Positions 32,328 through 40,367 of a stretch of 64,000 bases of DNA are shown here, one piece after another. The translations under genes and the position numbers were made by a program. The notes under the pieces were generated by a model, which was not told where the DNA came from, did not search any database, and saw only the letters and a program-made list of their open reading frames with translations. Position 1 is the first letter of the stretch, and every line of letters begins with the position of its first letter. The DNA is from NCEH01 sp043195135 (GTDB taxonomy: Bacteria > Pseudomonadota > Alphaproteobacteria > Rhizobiales > Xanthobacteraceae). The stretch is from assembly GCF_043195135.1 (NCBI RefSeq), contig NZ_JBAFWP010000001.1; one strand, given 5' to 3'.

Positions 32328-32646
32328 AATAATTCTCCCTTGAATCTAGTGAATCTCGAGATCAGTGCTTGTCCCGGAACGGGGCCGGGAGACGAGATCG
32401 CTCGGGCCTGAGACGAGAGCGGCCGATCAATTTCGCTGGTGGGTCAATTATTGCCCGGAGGCGCGTCAGGCCAATATTATCGGTATGGGTCTCAATACCG
32501 TTCGGGTATTGCCAACCGCACGAGCGGATGCGCCGCGCACCCCGCCCCGGGGCACGCGGGGCTTGTGAACCCACACGGGCGCGATGCTGCTTCAGGAAAG
32601 GTGGAGGCACGCCGATCGCGCCTCTCCACGGCTCTCTCGGAGCTTG
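32328..32646. other. Intergenic interval without a gene
   Basis: This interval upstream of the hydrolase gene holds no credible coding frame. The only regular pattern is a small dyad CGGTAT (32481-32486)/ATACCG (32495-32500), with AT-richer sequence around 32440-32520, which may be the hydrolase promoter region. Confidence 0.5.
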
Positions 32647-33402
32647 CTATGTAGGATTCAGTGCCGCGAAGATCTCGGCATACCTGCCATCCCGTTCCGC
32701 CCAACGCCGCGTCTGGTCCTGCGCGAGGAGAATCTCGCCATCCGGATGATCGCCCCGCGCGAGGAGCGCCATCACCTCCGCGATAAAGGCATCCAGGGGC
32801 ATGGCGCGGGGGTCGCTGGCCTGCCGAGGGCCCGTCAGCTCTGTCTGCACATAGGGGGGCGAGAGTTCGAGAACCTCGACAGGTACCTTCCGCAGCTGGT
32901 GCCGCACCGATACAAGCCAGGAGTGCAGGAACGCCTTGCTGGCGCAATAGGTCGGAAAACCCGCGCGCGGCACGAAGGCCAGTGCGGAACTCGTGGCCAT
33001 GAGCGTTGCGTTCGGCCGCTCCTTGAGGATCGGCAGGAATTCGGCCGTGACAGACAGTACACCGAGAATATTCGTCCTCACGATCGCTTCGGCTGTCGAT
33101 GCGTTCCAGTCTTCGGCGGCCATGTCTTCCGGTCCCGAAACGCCGGCGTTGGCGATGAGCACATTCAGCTCGGGAAAGCGCGCGCGCACCTCCAGGCCAA
33201 GACGAGATAACGAAGCCGGTTCGTTGAGATCGAGCGCAATCCCGACAATTCCCGGGTGGGCGCCGGCAAGGGCGTCCAGCAATTCCCGGCGCCGCCCCGT
33301 TACGATCACGCGGTTTCCACGCTCATGGAATGCGAGCGCGAGCGCGCGGCCGATGCCGCTCGTTCCGCCGGTAATCAGGATGGTATTTCCCACCAGTTTC
33401 AC
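32647..33402 (-). CDS. SDR-family oxidoreductase (DltE-like)
   Basis: A 251-residue SDR with TGGTSGIGRALALAF at residues 11-25, NAGVSG near residue 86, catalytic Ser in MATSSALAFVP and YCASK for Tyr-Lys. The ending (DGEILLAQDQTRRWAERDGR) is the DltE/SadH-like type rather than the classical VDGG end. The start is GTG at 33402. No operon partner is evident. NADP use is likely from the TGRRREL segment after strand 2. Substrate unknown. Confidence 0.9.
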   Translation of the reverse strand: MKLVGNTILITGGTSGIGRALALAFHERGNRVIVTGRRRELLDALAGAHPGIVGIALDLNEPASLSRLGLEVRARFPELNVLIANAGVSGPEDMAAEDWNASTAEAIVRTNILGVLSVTAEFLPILKERPNATLMATSSALAFVPRAGFPTYCASKAFLHSWLVSVRHQLRKVPVEVLELSPPYVQTELTGPRQASDPRAMPLDAFIAEVMALLARGDHPDGEILLAQDQTRRWAERDGRYAEIFAALNPT

Positions 33403-33508
33403 GACGTATTGCCTTCATTTATCGGAGATTGAGGGGGGCGTCGCTCAGGAAGGTCTTGGGGGCTCACACATGGATTCAGGGCATTTTCCCTGAAGCTTAG
33501 GTGATCGA

Positions 33509-34183
33509 TCAGCCCAGCCGCAGGGAAAGCTCGACGTCATCGGCGAAGGGCACCGACAGATAGCCGCTGCCCGGCGCCCGCACGCGCTCAAGATAGGCGG
33601 GGCAATAGTCCGCATTGTCCGCCACGATGAGCGCTCCGGGCCTCAGGCGGTCCTCCGTCAGGCTCAAGATCTCCGTGTAGAGGGACTTCGCGCCGTCAAG
33701 CAGCAGCAGGTCGATCGAGTCGGGCAGGTCGGTCTTCAGTGTCGAAAGCGCGTCACCTTCACGAAATTCGACAAGATCGAGGAGGCCGCCTTCCGCCAGG
33801 TGTTGGCGGGCGTGGGCCACCTTGGACGGCTCGAATTCAGTCGTGACCACCCGCCCGCCACCATTGTCCCTCAGCGCCGCCGCGAGATGCAGGGTGGAAA
33901 TGCCGAAGGAGGTGCCGAACTCGACGATGCTCTTCGCTCGCATGCTGCGCGCCAGCATATACAGCAACGCGCCCGTTTCCCGCGAGACGGGCAGCCAAAG
34001 ATCCTTCAGTCGACCGTAGAAATCGAGATATTCCGTATTGCTGCGCATCAGCCGTTCGCGCTCATCATGCGGCATCTCGGCCATTGCGGGGCTCTTGGCG
34101 GCGGCGGCCCGCGTGAACAGGCGGGCCAGCAGGGGCGCGACGGGCGCGGCGGTCAGCGTGGTCAGGGGCGTCAGGGTGGTCAT
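33509..34183 (-). CDS. Class I SAM-dependent O-methyltransferase
   Basis: A 224-residue O-methyltransferase of the CCoAOMT-like type: VSRETGALLYMLARSMRAKS, then the SAM-binding motif IVEFGTSFGISTLHLAAAL (E-F-G-T-S-x-G-x-S-T), VTTEFEPSKVAHARQHLAEG, and DLLLLDGAKSLYTEILSL for the metal/substrate side. ATG 34183 gives MTTLTPLTTLTAAPVAPLLA; earlier in-frame codons overlap the divergent TetR promoter. The divergent TetR gene probably represses it. Substrate unknown; catechol-type phenols are usual for the family. Confidence 0.88.
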   Translation of the reverse strand: MTTLTPLTTLTAAPVAPLLARLFTRAAAAKSPAMAEMPHDERERLMRSNTEYLDFYGRLKDLWLPVSRETGALLYMLARSMRAKSIVEFGTSFGISTLHLAAALRDNGGGRVVTTEFEPSKVAHARQHLAEGGLLDLVEFREGDALSTLKTDLPDSIDLLLLDGAKSLYTEILSLTEDRLRPGALIVADNADYCPAYLERVRAPGSGYLSVPFADDVELSLRLG

Positions 34184-34215
34184 TTTGGCTTCCAATCGTG
34201 GGGGCGTTGCGTTCA

Positions 34216-34238
34216 ACGAAAAAATACGATTGTTTCGT
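34216..34238. promoter_or_regulatory. Candidate TetR operator between O-methyltransferase and TetR genes
   Basis: ACGAAA at 34216-34221 and TTTCGT at 34233-34238 form a dyad with an 11-base spacer in the 85-base divergent gap. A further TTTCGT half-site overlaps nearby at 34243-34247. It is weak alone but well placed. Confidence 0.35.
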
Positions 34239-34268
34239 CGCATTTCGTAGTCGCATTCTGGAAGCGCA

Positions 34269-34901
34269 ATGACGGATCGTCCGGCACCCCGAATATCCCC
34301 GCGGAAACAACCCAAACAGGCCCGCTCGTCCGACCTTGTCGCGACGATCCTGGAAGCGGCTGTTCAGGTTTTGGCGCACGAGGGCGCGCAGCGTTTCACC
34401 ACGGCGCGCGTCGCCGAAAAGGCCGGGGTCAGCGTCGGGTCGCTCTATCAATATTTCCCGAACAAGGCGGCCATTCTGTTCCGGCTGCAAAGCGATGAAT
34501 GGCGGGAAACGGCGGACAAATGGGCGACGATCCTCGGTGACGTCGAGAGGCCCCCGCTCGAGCGGCTGAGGACGTTGGTTCACGTCTTCATCCGCTCGGA
34601 GGTTGAAGAGATGGCGGTCCGCCTCGCCCTTGACGATGCGGCCCCGCTTTATCGCGATACGCCGGAAGCCCGACAGGTCCAGGCGGATGGCGACCGCATC
34701 GTCGAGACCTTCATGCGTGAACTGCTTCCGAACGCCCGAGAGGGCGTCCGCGAACTGGCCGGGGATCTCATCACCACGACGATGACCGCGGTGGGAAAGG
34801 AGTTCTCAAGATGTCCGAGGTCGGAGGCCGAGATCATGACCTATGCCGATGCGATGGCCGACATGATCTGCGCCTATCTGGGCCAATTGGAGCAGGCGTG
34901 A
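34269..34901 (+). CDS. TetR/AcrR-family regulator
   Basis: A 210-residue TetR regulator. The N-terminal HTH is clear: QARSSDLVATILEAAVQVLA, then GAQRFTTARVAEKAGVSVGS and LYQYFPNKAAILFRL. The C-terminal domain (VHVFIRSEVEEMAVRLALDD) is of the TetR_C type seen in regulators of efflux or methyltransferase genes. It is divergent from the O-methyltransferase gene and probably represses it and itself. Confidence 0.9.
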   Translation: MTDRPAPRISPRKQPKQARSSDLVATILEAAVQVLAHEGAQRFTTARVAEKAGVSVGSLYQYFPNKAAILFRLQSDEWRETADKWATILGDVERPPLERLRTLVHVFIRSEVEEMAVRLALDDAAPLYRDTPEARQVQADGDRIVETFMRELLPNAREGVRELAGDLITTTMTAVGKEFSRCPRSEAEIMTYADAMADMICAYLGQLEQA

Positions 34902-34933
34902 CGTCGCAAAGCTGCGCCATTCCCCGGCGGCCG

Positions 34934-35530
34934 TCATCTGGTTCCTGAAGACGGCCGGACATTCTTGCGACGAAGATCGCTGATGGAGAGCCATACTGCC
35001 GAAATCAGGAAATAGACAGCGCCCACCGCAGCATAGCCGGCCACGCGCGCAAGCGACGGCGGGGCCGGCATTTGCGCCTGCGAGATGAAGAAGGCGCCCG
35101 CCAAGGCCGATTGTGCGCCGCTCAAGACCATCGGCCATTGCGCGCCCAAGCTCTTCCAGCGATGGATGGCGGTCCCGAGCTGAAGCAGGCCGGCGAGGAT
35201 CGCCCACGCGCCGAACACGCCAAGCACCCAATTCATGCCCAGCTGCAACGCCGCGACGACAGCGAGGGTCGTTGCCACGCTCACGGCCACATTGAGGGCC
35301 TGAGTTCTATTCTTGGCGAGGCCGCCGCTGCGCGCGGCATCGGCGAAATTCGCCGCCGCATCCCAGGCCGGGTATAAAATAAGCAAGATCGCTGCGAGCG
35401 CCAGCGAATGCTGTCCGGCGGTGAAGGCGAGCGCCACCCAAACGCCGGAGAAGCCGGCCCGGATGAAGTAATAGAGCTTGAGCCATTGCTGCTGGTCATT
35501 GCCAGACGGGCCGGTGTGGGTGCTTGTCAT
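34934..35530 (-). CDS. DUF308/HdeD-like membrane protein
   Basis: A ~198-residue polytopic membrane protein with about six helices, including FSGVWVALAFTAGQHSLALA, AAILLILYPAWDAAANFADA and WVLGVFGAWAILAGLLQLGT. The pattern of short loops and paired helices fits the HdeD/DUF308 group. The ATG at 35530 is preferred over a TTG six bases earlier. The TetR-operator-like sites upstream (35542-35555 and 35600-35631) indicate repression by the TetR gene next to it. The function is unknown; drug or solvent response is a guess. Confidence 0.75.
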   Translation of the reverse strand: MTSTHTGPSGNDQQQWLKLYYFIRAGFSGVWVALAFTAGQHSLALAAILLILYPAWDAAANFADAARSGGLAKNRTQALNVAVSVATTLAVVAALQLGMNWVLGVFGAWAILAGLLQLGTAIHRWKSLGAQWPMVLSGAQSALAGAFFISQAQMPAPPSLARVAGYAAVGAVYFLISAVWLSISDLRRKNVRPSSGTR

Positions 35531-35541
35531 TTTCAATCTTT

Positions 35542-35631
35542 CTACTGGTTGGTAGGCATCGGACGCGGAAGAGGTCCAGCCGGGTGGGAAAGGATATCAG
35601 TTCTATCTACCAACTAAATGGTAGATAGAAC
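35542..35631. promoter_or_regulatory. Operator sites upstream of the DUF308 gene
   Basis: A perfect 13-base inverted repeat, GTTCTATCTACCA at 35600-35612 and TGGTAGATAGAAC at 35619-35631 (6-base spacer), lies 70 bases before the DUF308-type start. A smaller CTAC-N6-GTAG dyad is at 35542-35555. The same CTAC-N6-GTAG pattern recurs at 36262-36275 just before the TetR gene. These are consistent with one regulator binding all three. Confidence 0.65.
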
Positions 35632-35664
35632 CGGCGAAATAGACGCCCGTGGCGTCCTTTCCAT

Positions 35665-36252
35665 TCACTGTCGAACGGCGACGAGCCTTTCGATCAAAGG
35701 CTTAGTGATGGTGGAGAATATTGCGGGATCGCCATAGGCCCGAGCCGAAAGCATCGCGCCGTGTACGGTCGCCATGAAGGTCTCCGCCTCGGATTTTGGG
35801 GTTCCGGACAGAATTAACGTCCCCTGCCCTGCGCCCCGCTCCATGAGGGAAGTCAGCCAGGCCGAGAACATACGAAAATAGGCCCTGATCTCCAGCGCGA
35901 TCTCCGGCGGCAGCGCCGGAATTTCGCTCGCGAGCAGGGCGCATACACAAAAAGGTCGTGTCTGGTCGCCGATGCAAGCCGCCCAATAGGCCGTATAGGC
36001 ACGAAGCTGATCCACCGGATCAGGGTGACGGCGCTCAAGCTCGGCAATCCCTGTGCCGGCCTCTTCGCGATACCGGGCCACGAGAATCCGGACCAGGTCG
36101 GCCTTGCTTGGGAAATGGTGGTGGATGCTTGCTTTGCGAATCCCGACAACCTCGGCGATGTCGGCATAGCTAAAGCCGTTGTACCCCCCCGCGACGATGA
36201 GCGAGCGGGCGCAGCGGAGAATTTCGTCGGAGGTGTTCGTGACATTGCTCAT
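35665..36252 (-). CDS. TetR/AcrR-family regulator
   Basis: A 195-residue TetR regulator: SDEILRCARSLIVAGGYNGF, SYADIAEVVGIRKASIHHHF and PSKADLVRILVARYREEAGT give a complete HTH. The core domain contains CIGDQTRPFCVCALLASEIP, the TetR_C cysteine-containing type seen in AcuR/NemR-like sensors of electrophiles. A CTAC-N6-GTAG dyad directly before its start and similar sites before the downstream membrane-protein gene suggest autoregulation plus control of that gene. Confidence 0.9.
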   Translation of the reverse strand: MSNVTNTSDEILRCARSLIVAGGYNGFSYADIAEVVGIRKASIHHHFPSKADLVRILVARYREEAGTGIAELERRHPDPVDQLRAYTAYWAACIGDQTRPFCVCALLASEIPALPPEIALEIRAYFRMFSAWLTSLMERGAGQGTLILSGTPKSEAETFMATVHGAMLSARAYGDPAIFSTITKPLIERLVAVRQ

Positions 36253-36574
36253 GCCGTCCTTCTACCTTCTAGTAGGATGAAGCACCAATCACGAACCCGA
36301 CATTTCGTTTCGCAGCGCGTCAAGGCGGAACGGACCCAAGGCGGGAGCTGCATATGCCGAAGGCCGCTGAACCCCGTCGGGTCATCCAGGTCCGGTGCGA
36401 CGCGCTCGGGGCCATCACCCTCGTTGCTGGCGGTGGGCGCGCGGGCGGCCTGACCTTTTCTCGCACGGGGCGCGAAGCCGATCCCCGCCGGATGGCGCCG
36501 CTGCGCCCTCGGCCCGTACACACCCCCGTCTGGCCGATATAGTGCGGCACTCAGATTCGGCACACGAGGGTGAA
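36253..36574. other. Intergenic interval: TetR operator, otherwise no gene seen
   Basis: The first 25 bases carry CTAC (36262-36265) and GTAG (36272-36275) separated by six bases, a likely TetR operator. The rest contains short open frames on both strands without recognisable motifs, and I do not call a gene. A ribosome binding site GAGGG precedes the next ATG at 36575. Confidence 0.5.
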
Positions 36575-36883
36575 ATGAGCACGAATGGCGGCGATGACTA
36601 TGTTTATGATGAAGCCACGGGCGAATGGCTCAGCCCCGGCGAGGCGGCACTGAAGGCACAGGCGGGCGGTGTGCAGGTGCGCGATTCCGCCGGAAACCTG
36701 CTGAAGGACGACGACAGCGTGGTGCTGATCAAGGATCTCCAGGTCAAGGGCGCGAACCAGACCCTCAAGCGCGGCACGGTGATCAAGTCGATCCGGCTGA
36801 CGGGGGACGATCAGGAGATCGACTGCCGCTATCCCGGCATCAAGGGCTTGGTTCTGCGCGCGGAATTCGTGCGGAAGGTCTAG
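36575..36883 (+). CDS. YjdM/PhnA-like protein
   Basis: A 102-residue protein with the PhnA/YjdM C-terminal SH3-like domain: VQVRDSAGNLLKDDDSVVLI, KDLQVKGANQTLKRGTVIKS, IRLTGDDQEIDCRYPGIKGL and VLRAEFVRKV. The N-terminal zinc ribbon (CPxC pairs) of the usual family is missing and is replaced by DDYVYDEATGEWLSPGE, a variant seen in other bacteria. Despite the historical name, a role in phosphonate use is not established. ATG 36575 follows CGAGGG. It stands alone. Confidence 0.82.
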   Translation: MSTNGGDDYVYDEATGEWLSPGEAALKAQAGGVQVRDSAGNLLKDDDSVVLIKDLQVKGANQTLKRGTVIKSIRLTGDDQEIDCRYPGIKGLVLRAEFVRKV

Positions 36884-36968
36884 GACGGGGTCGACATTCA
36901 GCGGCGCGGTGGATCGTCGAGGCGCCTGAACGCCGGGTGCGCGCGAGTGTCTTTCCTTCGCCGGTCGC

Positions 36969-37069
36969 ATGGCCGGGCCCGTCCCGGCCATCCACACCGG
37001 GCCGTCAACGCGGGCCTTGAGAAGCCGGCACCAATGGTGCCGCGTGGATGCACGGACAGGCCCGTGCAT
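36969..37069. repeat. Cluster of palindromic (REP-like) intergenic repeats
   Basis: The 452-base gap 36884-37335 has no gene and holds three consecutive perfect hairpins: ATGGCCGGG (36969-36977)/CCCGGCCAT (36983-36991), GGCACC (37027-37032)/GGTGCC (37036-37041), and ATGCACGG (37048-37055)/CCGTGCAT (37062-37069). The ATGGCCGGG...CCCGGCCAT unit is like the dispersed palindromic repeats common between genes in Rhizobiales. The last ~90 bases before 37336 are the ArsR promoter region. Confidence 0.6.
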
Positions 37070-37335
37070 GACGATGCTCCACTGCAACGGCCTCACGCCA
37101 CGACTGTCGATTGGCCCTGGATCTCAGCCGCGGCGGAGCCTGCCGCCGGGAACCGGCAAGCCCTGGATCGCGCCGTGGGACGCCTCTGCGTCCTCACGCG
37201 GAGCGGATCACGCACGCTGACCGCAGGCAGCCCCGCCGCCGCCATCGCGCGGTGGGGATGGGGCAGATCGGAAAACTTAGCAGGTTGACGAAGTTTTTCT
37301 TGCACCGGGCGGACATCGGCTTAATAGTTAGCAAC

Positions 37336-37677
37336 ATGACTAAGCATGATCCTGAACTCTCGCTGCTCTTCCATGCCCTGGCCGACCCGACCCGTCGCTC
37401 CATCCTGACCCGCCTTGCCGAAGGGCCGGCGGGGGTGAGCGATCTGTCCGAGCCCACGGGCCTGCGCCTGCCAACGGTGATGCGGCACCTTTCGGTGCTG
37501 GAGGAGGCGGGGTTGATCGTCACCTCCAAGGACGGGCGGGTGCGCACCTGCGCCATCGTGCCGGAGGCCCTGGCGCCGGTTCGAACGTGGCTCGACGAGC
37601 AGCGCGCCCTATGGGACGCCCGCCTCGACCGACTGGAGGCATTTGCACTCAAGGCTATGAAGGAACGCGCGAAATGA
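37336..37677 (+). CDS. ArsR-family (SdpR-like) regulator
   Basis: A 113-residue winged-helix ArsR protein: ELSLLFHALADPTRRSILTR, then LSEPTGLRLPTVMRHLSVLE, then EAGLIVTSKDGRVRTCAIVP. There are no paired cysteines at the metal sites of ArsR or SmtB, so it belongs to the SdpR-like group that regulates AHSA1-domain genes. It is coupled to the AHSA1 gene through an ATGA overlap. This is not an arsenic regulator. Confidence 0.92.
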   Translation: MTKHDPELSLLFHALADPTRRSILTRLAEGPAGVSDLSEPTGLRLPTVMRHLSVLEEAGLIVTSKDGRVRTCAIVPEALAPVRTWLDEQRALWDARLDRLEAFALKAMKERAK

Positions 37678-38606
37678 CATCCAAGCCGAACCCCTCGCCG
37701 CGGCCTGCGGCGCCCGCCCCCGCGCCGGGTCGCTTTGCGACGCTGGTCTTCGAACGGGACGTGCCCGTGCCCGTGTCGGTGCTGTGGCAGGTGTGGACCG
37801 CTCCCGCCGCGCGGGCGGTCTGGTCCGCTCCCACCCCCTCGGTCATCGTGGAGTTCTTGGAAGCGGACACGCGGGTGGGGGGACGCGAAGTCTCGCTCTG
37901 CAAGGTCGAGGGCCAGCCCGACATCCGCTGTGAGTGCGGCTGGCTGGAGTTGCAGCCGGCGCAGCGCAGCGTGAACTACGAGCTGGTCTCCAGCGGCGGC
38001 GCGACGCAATCGGCGGCGCTGGTGACGGCCGCTTTCTCCGGCACCGACGCGCACAGCCGGCTGGTCGTGACGGTGCAGCTGTCCGCACCGGCCGAGCACG
38101 CCGAGCAGATGGAGGCCGGCTACCGGCAGGGCTTCGACGCGGGGCTGGACAATCTTGCCGGCGTGGCGCGGCGCACCATGGTGATCCAGCGGGTGATCCG
38201 GGCGCCGCGCACCATTGTCTGGGCCACGTGGATGAACCCGGAGACGCTGCCGCAATGGTGGGGCCCGGACGGATTTTCCTGCCGCACCCAGAGGATCGAC
38301 CTGCGAAGCGGCGGCGACTGGGTGTTCGACATGATCGCGCCCGACGGCACGGTGTTCCCCAACCATCATCGCTACACCGAGGTCCGGCCCGAGGAGCGGA
38401 TCGCCTATACGCTGCTGTGGGGCGAGAACGGCCCGAAGCACGCCGACGCCTGGGCGTCGTTCGAGGAGCGGGACGGGGCGACGACCGTGACGCTGGGCAT
38501 GGTGCTCAGCACCGAGGCCGAATTCCAGGAGGCGAAGGGCTTCGGCGCCATCGAACTCGGCCAGCAAACGCTGGGCAAGCTGGAGCGCTTCGTCGCATCG
38601 CGCTGA
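37674..38606 (+). CDS. Tandem AHSA1/START-domain protein
   Basis: A 310-residue protein with two AHSA1/Aha1-like SRPBCC domains. The first opens at about residue 22 (FATLVFERDVPVPVSVLWQV) and the second near 165 (RTMVIQRVIRAPRTIVWATW with MNPETLPQWWGPDGF). The second domain ends in a typical ERIAYTLLWGENG and TVTLGMVLSTEAEF. Such proteins bind hydrophobic ligands; the ligand is unknown. The two-domain form is less usual than the single one. Its ATG overlaps the ArsR stop. Confidence 0.9.
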   Translation: MTSKPNPSPRPAAPAPAPGRFATLVFERDVPVPVSVLWQVWTAPAARAVWSAPTPSVIVEFLEADTRVGGREVSLCKVEGQPDIRCECGWLELQPAQRSVNYELVSSGGATQSAALVTAAFSGTDAHSRLVVTVQLSAPAEHAEQMEAGYRQGFDAGLDNLAGVARRTMVIQRVIRAPRTIVWATWMNPETLPQWWGPDGFSCRTQRIDLRSGGDWVFDMIAPDGTVFPNHHRYTEVRPEERIAYTLLWGENGPKHADAWASFEERDGATTVTLGMVLSTEAEFQEAKGFGAIELGQQTLGKLERFVASR

Positions 38607-38625
38607 GGCGAACGCGCCTCGCTCC

Positions 38626-38656
38626 CGACCCTCGGCGGCTTTCCCGCCTCGGGTCG
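38626..38656. terminator. Hairpin between convergent AHSA1 and SDR genes
   Basis: CGACCC (38626-38631) and GGGTCG (38651-38656) enclose a second stem GGCGG (38634-38638)/CCGCC (38644-38648), with symmetric TC internal loops and a 5-base terminal loop. It lies in the 94-base gap between two convergent genes and is a likely bidirectional terminator. Confidence 0.55.
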
Positions 38657-38700
38657 CCGGATCGCGGCTCCCGCGCCCTGTTTCGCCGGATCGGCGCGGA

Positions 38701-39588
38701 TCACCGCGCGTTTTCGGATCGCGGCGCGCGATACACGAACTTGCCGTGGAGGCCGTCATGGGAATGGCGCAGATCCAGCCGGCCGGCGGGCGCCTCCCGC
38801 AGCGGCGCGGGGACGCTGGCGCCGATGTCGCCCTTCGCCGGCGTCACGCCCCCGTCGGCCAGCCACAGGGCGCCGGTCACGTAGCTCGCCTCGTCGGAGG
38901 CGATGAAGGCGAAGATATTGGCCATCTCCTCGGGCGTGCCGCGCCGGCCGAGCGGGGTGCCGGCGGCGATGCCCTCCTGCGCGGCGAGGGGGATCGGGCT
39001 GTCGGCGCCGCGCGTCCAGGCCGTGTCGATGGCTCCCGGACACACGCAATTGGCGCGGATGCCGTAGGGCGCCTGCTCCAGCGCCACACCCTTGGCGAAG
39101 GCGTGGAGAAAGCCCTTGCTCGCGCCATAGGGGGTGAAGCTGGGCGAGCCGTTGAACCCCGCCTCGGAGCCGGTGAAGACGATATTGCCCCGCGTCTTCC
39201 GCAGGTGGGGCAGCGCGAACTTGGTCGTCAGGAAAGCGGTCCAGACATTGGCCCGAAGCGTCCGCTCGAAATCCTCGATGCGATAGGCGTCGGTCTCGGC
39301 ATTGGCGATGAACACGCCGGCATTGCTGATCAGGATGTCGAGCCGACCATAGGTGCGGATCGCCAGGTCGATGCAGGCGCGCGCATGATCCTCCTCGGCA
39401 AGGTCGCCGAGGCAGGCGACCGCCGTGCCGCCCGCGGCGACGATCGCCGCGGCCACGTCCTCGACCGGATCACCCGGCAGGCCGGCGAGGACGAGCTGTG
39501 CGCCCTCGCGCGCGAATTTATGGCTGATGGCCTCGCCGATCCCGGTTCCGGCGCCGGTGACGACGGCGACCTTGTCCTTCAAGCGCAT
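38701..39588 (-). CDS. Short-chain dehydrogenase/reductase
   Basis: A 295-residue classical SDR: TGAGTGIGEAISHKFAREGA at residues 10-29, SNAGVF near 91, catalytic Ser in VFTGSEAGF and YGASK for Tyr-Lys, and the family end YVTGALWLADGGVTPAKGD. A further ~40 residues (SVPAPLREAPAGRLDLRHSH...) extend past the usual end. It lies 38 bases downstream of the nitroreductase gene on the same strand, so the two are likely one operon. Substrate unknown. Confidence 0.9.
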   Translation of the reverse strand: MRLKDKVAVVTGAGTGIGEAISHKFAREGAQLVLAGLPGDPVEDVAAAIVAAGGTAVACLGDLAEEDHARACIDLAIRTYGRLDILISNAGVFIANAETDAYRIEDFERTLRANVWTAFLTTKFALPHLRKTRGNIVFTGSEAGFNGSPSFTPYGASKGFLHAFAKGVALEQAPYGIRANCVCPGAIDTAWTRGADSPIPLAAQEGIAAGTPLGRRGTPEEMANIFAFIASDEASYVTGALWLADGGVTPAKGDIGASVPAPLREAPAGRLDLRHSHDGLHGKFVYRAPRSENAR

Positions 39589-39626
39589 GGTCAAGCTCTC
39601 CGCTCCGTGTGACGCGCGGCCGAAGA

Positions 39627-40184
39627 TCAGCCGATCCACCGCAGGCACGCCGGCTTGCGCGGCACCGGCGGCATCGGCGCGGCCGGGTGGCCGACGATGA
39701 TCGGCGCCACCGGCATGAAATCGTCCGGCACCGCGATGGCGTGCCGCCCGTCTTCGGTTTCCAGCCAGCGCTGGGCGAAGCCGATCCAGCACGAGCCGAG
39801 GCCCTCGGCATGCGCCGCGAGCATCAGGTTCTGCGCGGCGAGCGCTGCGTGCTCCGCCGCCCAGCCTTCGCCCGTGGCCGAAATCACGATCAGCGCCGGC
39901 GCATGGTAGAAGACGTGGAAGTCCGGGTTTTCCAGGTTTTCGTGCAGCCCGTGGGGAAGGCTGCCGCCCTCGGTCACGGCGCGCATGTGCGCCTTGGCTG
40001 CGACCGAGATGCGATCGAGCAGCGCCCGGTCCCGGATGATGGTGAAATCCCAGGGCTGCGCGTTGAAGGCGCTGGGTGCCTGGAGGGCCGCATCGACCAG
40101 CCGTTCCAATAGCGGCGTCGCCACCGATTCCCGCGTGAAGGCCCGCGTGGCGCGGCGCCCATGGATCGCTTCCGTCAGTTCCAT
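39627..40184 (-). CDS. Nitroreductase-family flavoprotein
   Basis: A 185-residue FMN-dependent nitroreductase: MELTEAIHGRRATRAFTRES at the start (the R-R-A-x-R-x-F signature), ALQAPSAFNAQPWDFTIIRD (A-P-S-x-x-N-x-Q-P-W), and AAQNLMLAAHAEGLGSCWIG. Family members reduce nitro compounds, quinones or flavin. The ATG at 40184 begins the family-standard MELTEAI. Pairing with the SDR suggests a two-step reduction or detoxification unit; this is inference. Confidence 0.9.
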   Translation of the reverse strand: MELTEAIHGRRATRAFTRESVATPLLERLVDAALQAPSAFNAQPWDFTIIRDRALLDRISVAAKAHMRAVTEGGSLPHGLHENLENPDFHVFYHAPALIVISATGEGWAAEHAALAAQNLMLAAHAEGLGSCWIGFAQRWLETEDGRHAIAVPDDFMPVAPIIVGHPAAPMPPVPRKPACLRWIG

Positions 40185-40367
40185 CGCGATGGTCCTTGCT
40201 GTACGATCGAACCATCGCAAGCCGTTCCCCTGCCCGCCTTGATGTGGGTCACACGCGGACTTCGCGCCCCGCGGCGCCCCCGCAAGAGGGCCGCGGCGCC
40301 CGTTGGATCGCGGAGCGGCGCCGGCTTCCGCCGACACCCTCACGCGACGCCCCTCAGCCGACGCCGT

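Noticed and set aside
36551..37096. Minus-strand frame with a WMAGTGPAM stretch
   Set aside because: It is the translation of palindromic REP-like repeats plus the antisense of the PhnA-like gene; not a conserved protein.
37336..37677. Arsenic-responsive ArsR linked to arsH
   Set aside because: No metal-binding cysteine pair is present, it is coupled to an AHSA1 gene, and it lies on the other side of the att site from arsH.
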